Shown: one piece after another, positions 8,208 to 10,091 of the stretch
Numbering within the stretch: the stretch's first letter is position 1
Layout: the number at the start of each line of letters is the position of its first letter
DNA from: an uncultured Porphyromonas sp.
GTDB taxonomy: Bacteria; Bacteroidota; Bacteroidia; Bacteroidales; Porphyromonadaceae
Assembly (NCBI GenBank): GCA_945875135.1
Contig: CAMCJO010000045.1
Location: 1 to 10,091 of the forward strand
DNA length: 10,091 nt
Direction: 5' to 3'
Translations under genes and position numbers: made by a program
The notes under the pieces: model-generated
What the model saw: the letters and a program-made list of their open reading frames with translations, nothing else
What the model was told of the DNA's origin: nothing
Database searches by the model: none

Positions 8208-8240
8208 TTTATATCGCACACCCCACCACTCCATCGATCT

Positions 8241-9542
8241 ATGTCACACCTCCGGCGGTTACTCTATACCCTCTGCCTACTCACGCTCACAGGCACCCTC
8301 CTCTTGGCACAGCAACCCAAGAAGTCTGCTGCCGTACGCAAGCTTGAGAAGCAGCGCACCGAGCTCCTCAATGCGATCAAAAAGACCGACAAAGAAATCA
8401 AGTCCCTCGGTCAGAGCCTTTCGGAAAAAAACAAGCAAGACAAACTCGTTCGTCAGCAGATCAAAGATCGTACGCAGGTCATCGAGCTACTAGACCAAGA
8501 GGTGGCTCTGCTCAACGTCTCCATCGACTCGCTAGCCACACAGATAGGTCAGCTACAGCAAGAGGAGGAGGTGAGCCGGGAGCGGTATGCCAAGACGCTG
8601 CAAGCACTCCAGCAGCGTCCCCGCTTTGAGGATCGACTACTCTTCATCCTCTCCGCCTCCAGCTTTGACGAGGGCATACGCCGTGTACGCTACCTCTCGG
8701 CTTATGCGAGAGCTCACAAGGAGGTCGCCGCACAGCTTCATGCCACCCGTGAGGAGCTGCAGGCGAGCCAGAACCAACTCATAGCGACGAAACAGCAAAA
8801 AGGCACCCTCCTACAGCTACGTGCCGAGGAGCGTGTCAAGCTAGAGCAGCAACAGAAGAGCATCGCCTCCGAGGTCAAGGAGCTCTCTAGCGAGCGTCAG
8901 TCACTCCAGAAGAAGCTCAAGCAGCAGCAGCGCCAAGCGGAGCAGCTCAACCAAGCCATCCAAGATCAGATAGCCCGTGAGATTGCCGAGGCGGAGCGCA
9001 AAGCGCGTGAAGAGCGCGAGCGTCTCGAGCGTGAGGCGCGTAAGAAGGGCAAGAAGGTGCCCAAAGAGGCGGAGCGTCGCGCCGAGACTAAGGATGGCTA
9101 TGCGATGGACGCTGCCGAGCGTAAGCTGGCTAGCTCCTTTGCTGCCAACAAGGGACGGCTCCCCGCACCTGTCAAGGGGCGCTACCGCATCATCAGACGC
9201 TTTGGCCTCCAGCAGCACGACGATCTAGCTATGGTGCAGACACGCAATGGCGGTATCGACATACAGGTGGCACGTGGCACCGAGGCGGTCGCCATCTTCG
9301 ACGGTGTCGTCAGCAAGGTCTTCGTTGTGCCGGGCTACCACAACTCGATCATCATACGTCACGGTAACTATCTGACCGTCTATGCCAACCTGCAGAATGT
9401 CTCTGTACGTGCAGGGCAAAAGGTCAAGACAGGTCAAGTGCTAGGCACCGTGGCGAGTGACGATGAGGGACAGTATGGGGTCATGCAGTTCCAAGTATGG
9501 CACGAGCGCACCAAGCTCAATCCTCAAGCCTGGATACGATAG
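8241..9542 (+). CDS. EnvC-like degenerate LytM (M23) amidase activator
   Basis: The 433-residue protein has a signal peptide (likely cut after LLLA at residue 23), a long coiled coil at about 29-285 rich in Gln, Glu, Lys and Arg, and a C-terminal LytM/M23 domain at about 305-433 starting LPAPVKGRYRIIRRFG. The layout matches E. coli EnvC, which does not cut peptidoglycan but switches on the amidases AmiA and AmiB at the division septum. Of the LytM zinc and catalytic residues, the first His (HxxxD) is Asn336, only Asp340 remains, the middle His is Asn383, and the HxH pair reads Val414-Met415-Gln416. A hydrolase role is therefore unlikely. The position matching the E. coli Arg405 needed for activation is Trp420, so the amidase contact may differ. 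Residues 245-285 are highly charged and may form a single helix. Many databases would call this peptidase M23. Confidence 0.88.
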   Translation: MSHLRRLLYTLCLLTLTGTLLLAQQPKKSAAVRKLEKQRTELLNAIKKTDKEIKSLGQSLSEKNKQDKLVRQQIKDRTQVIELLDQEVALLNVSIDSLATQIGQLQQEEEVSRERYAKTLQALQQRPRFEDRLLFILSASSFDEGIRRVRYLSAYARAHKEVAAQLHATREELQASQNQLIATKQQKGTLLQLRAEERVKLEQQQKSIASEVKELSSERQSLQKKLKQQQRQAEQLNQAIQDQIAREIAEAERKAREERERLEREARKKGKKVPKEAERRAETKDGYAMDAAERKLASSFAANKGRLPAPVKGRYRIIRRFGLQQHDDLAMVQTRNGGIDIQVARGTEAVAIFDGVVSKVFVVPGYHNSIIIRHGNYLTVYANLQNVSVRAGQKVKTGQVLGTVASDDEGQYGVMQFQVWHERTKLNPQAWIR

Positions 9543-9573
9543 CCATCGGCACACCATTTAGAGCAGTTCATTC

Positions 9574-10091
9574 ATGCAGAGAGCAGAGTCTATGAGGCAT
9601 CTAGTCGTTGCCATGGGAGCCTTCGATGGCGTGCATCTAGGGCACCAAGCACTCATCCACCAAGTCCTCACGATAGCCGAGCGAGACCACTTGACCTCAG
9701 GGGTCGTCACCTTCGAGCCACACCCGCAGCTAGTGCTGCACCCCGAGCGACCCTTCTGCCTCATCACGCTAGAGCGTGAGAAGGAGTTACTCCTGCACCA
9801 GATGGGTATAGAGCAAGTCGCTGTGATCCCCTTTACAGCAGCCCTCTCGCAGATGAGTGCCGAGGAGTTTCTCCGCACCTACCTTGACGAGCAGCTACAT
9901 ATCCACACGCTCGTCGTGGGCTTCGACCACCACTTCGGGCATGACAAGGGACTAGACTTTGCGGACTACCAGGCGATAGCGCACCGCTACGGCATACGCT
10001 GCATACGTGGGGAGGCATACACTCTGGGAGACAGCATGAGCCAAGACCCCATCAGCTCGACCGCCATACGTCGGTGGATAGACACTGGAGC
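9574..10091 (+). CDS. ribF: Bifunctional riboflavin kinase/FAD synthetase (3' partial)
   Basis: The frame stays open from ATG 9574 to the window edge and carries 172 complete codons. It covers the FAD synthetase (FMN adenylyltransferase) half: GAFDGVHLGH (15-24) is the HxGH nucleotidyltransferase motif, FEPHP (47-51) follows, GFDHHFGHDKG (116-126) is the RibF-type nucleotide site and ISSTAIRRWI (160-169) is the Ser-Ser-Thr-x-Ile-Arg motif. RibF makes FMN and then FAD from riboflavin in the cytoplasm. The riboflavin kinase domain, if present, lies beyond the right edge. An in-frame TAG at 9559 limits the start; ATG 9592 is a second option (MRHLVVAMGAFDG). The N-terminus before the motif is shorter than in many RibF proteins. 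The gene begins 31 bases after the EnvC-like stop. Confidence 0.92.
   Translation, partial: MQRAESMRHLVVAMGAFDGVHLGHQALIHQVLTIAERDHLTSGVVTFEPHPQLVLHPERPFCLITLEREKELLLHQMGIEQVAVIPFTAALSQMSAEEFLRTYLDEQLHIHTLVVGFDHHFGHDKGLDFADYQAIAHRYGIRCIRGEAYTLGDSMSQDPISSTAIRRWIDTG

Noticed and set aside
8901..9218. 105-codon open frame on the minus strand, Leu-rich
   Set aside because: It is the reverse of the Lys/Glu/Gln-rich coiled coil of the EnvC-like gene, which naturally reads as Leu-rich on the other strand; no start signal or family motif.
8241..9542. Active M23 peptidoglycan peptidase
   Set aside because: The His residues of the HxxxD and HxH motifs are replaced; only Asp340 remains.
9558..9878. 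106-codon minus-strand open frame near the right edge
   Set aside because: The plus strand here encodes clear ribF motifs (GAFDGVHLGH, FEPHP), so the antisense frame is a shadow.

Overview
The window looks like chromosome of a Bacteroidales bacterium, most likely a Porphyromonas of the asaccharolytica/uenonis kind. The evidence is a protein ending in a type IX secretion (T9SS) type A C-terminal signal, a long three-domain IspG, a DUF4292 lipoprotein beside a TPR protein and an EnvC-like protein, A-rich or pyrimidine-rich leaders in place of Shine-Dalgarno sites, and a TAnnTTTG -7-type box. Base composition appears somewhat above 50% GC, with heavy use of the Leu codon CTA. The genus call is inference from these traits, not from a database match. 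All genes are on the + strand, with no RNA genes, mobile elements or CRISPR array. No gap exceeds about 120 bases.

Layout: (1) Positions 1-1221 are the 3' part of a secreted FISUMP-type, T9SS-exported surface protein whose start lies left of the window. (2) A 116-base gap holds two stem-loops and a possible -7 box. (3) A housekeeping run follows: galE (UDP-glucose 4-epimerase), gcvH (glycine cleavage H protein), purE (class I N5-CAIR mutase) and, after a 98-base gap with an imperfect stem-loop, ispG (MEP isoprenoid pathway). (4) A tight second run begins 20 bases after ispG: dut, a secreted TPR protein overlapping dut by ATGA, a DUF4292 lipoprotein, an EnvC-like degenerate LytM protein, and the first half of ribF. 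The ribF gene runs off the right edge and has no stop codon in the window.

How the genes relate: galE supplies UDP-sugars for surface glycans, gcvH feeds one-carbon metabolism, purE and dut serve nucleotide metabolism, ispG makes isoprenoid precursors (including the lipid carrier for peptidoglycan) and ribF makes FMN and FAD. The three consecutive envelope genes (TPR, DUF4292 lipoprotein, EnvC-like) are the least understood part. The EnvC-like protein has lost nearly all its metal ligands, so it is better read as a regulator of peptidoglycan amidases than as an enzyme. The TPR and DUF4292 proteins are candidates to work with it. No strikingly new system is evident. The envelope trio, two intergenic hairpin regions and some unusual residues in conserved enzymes are the points most worth checking.
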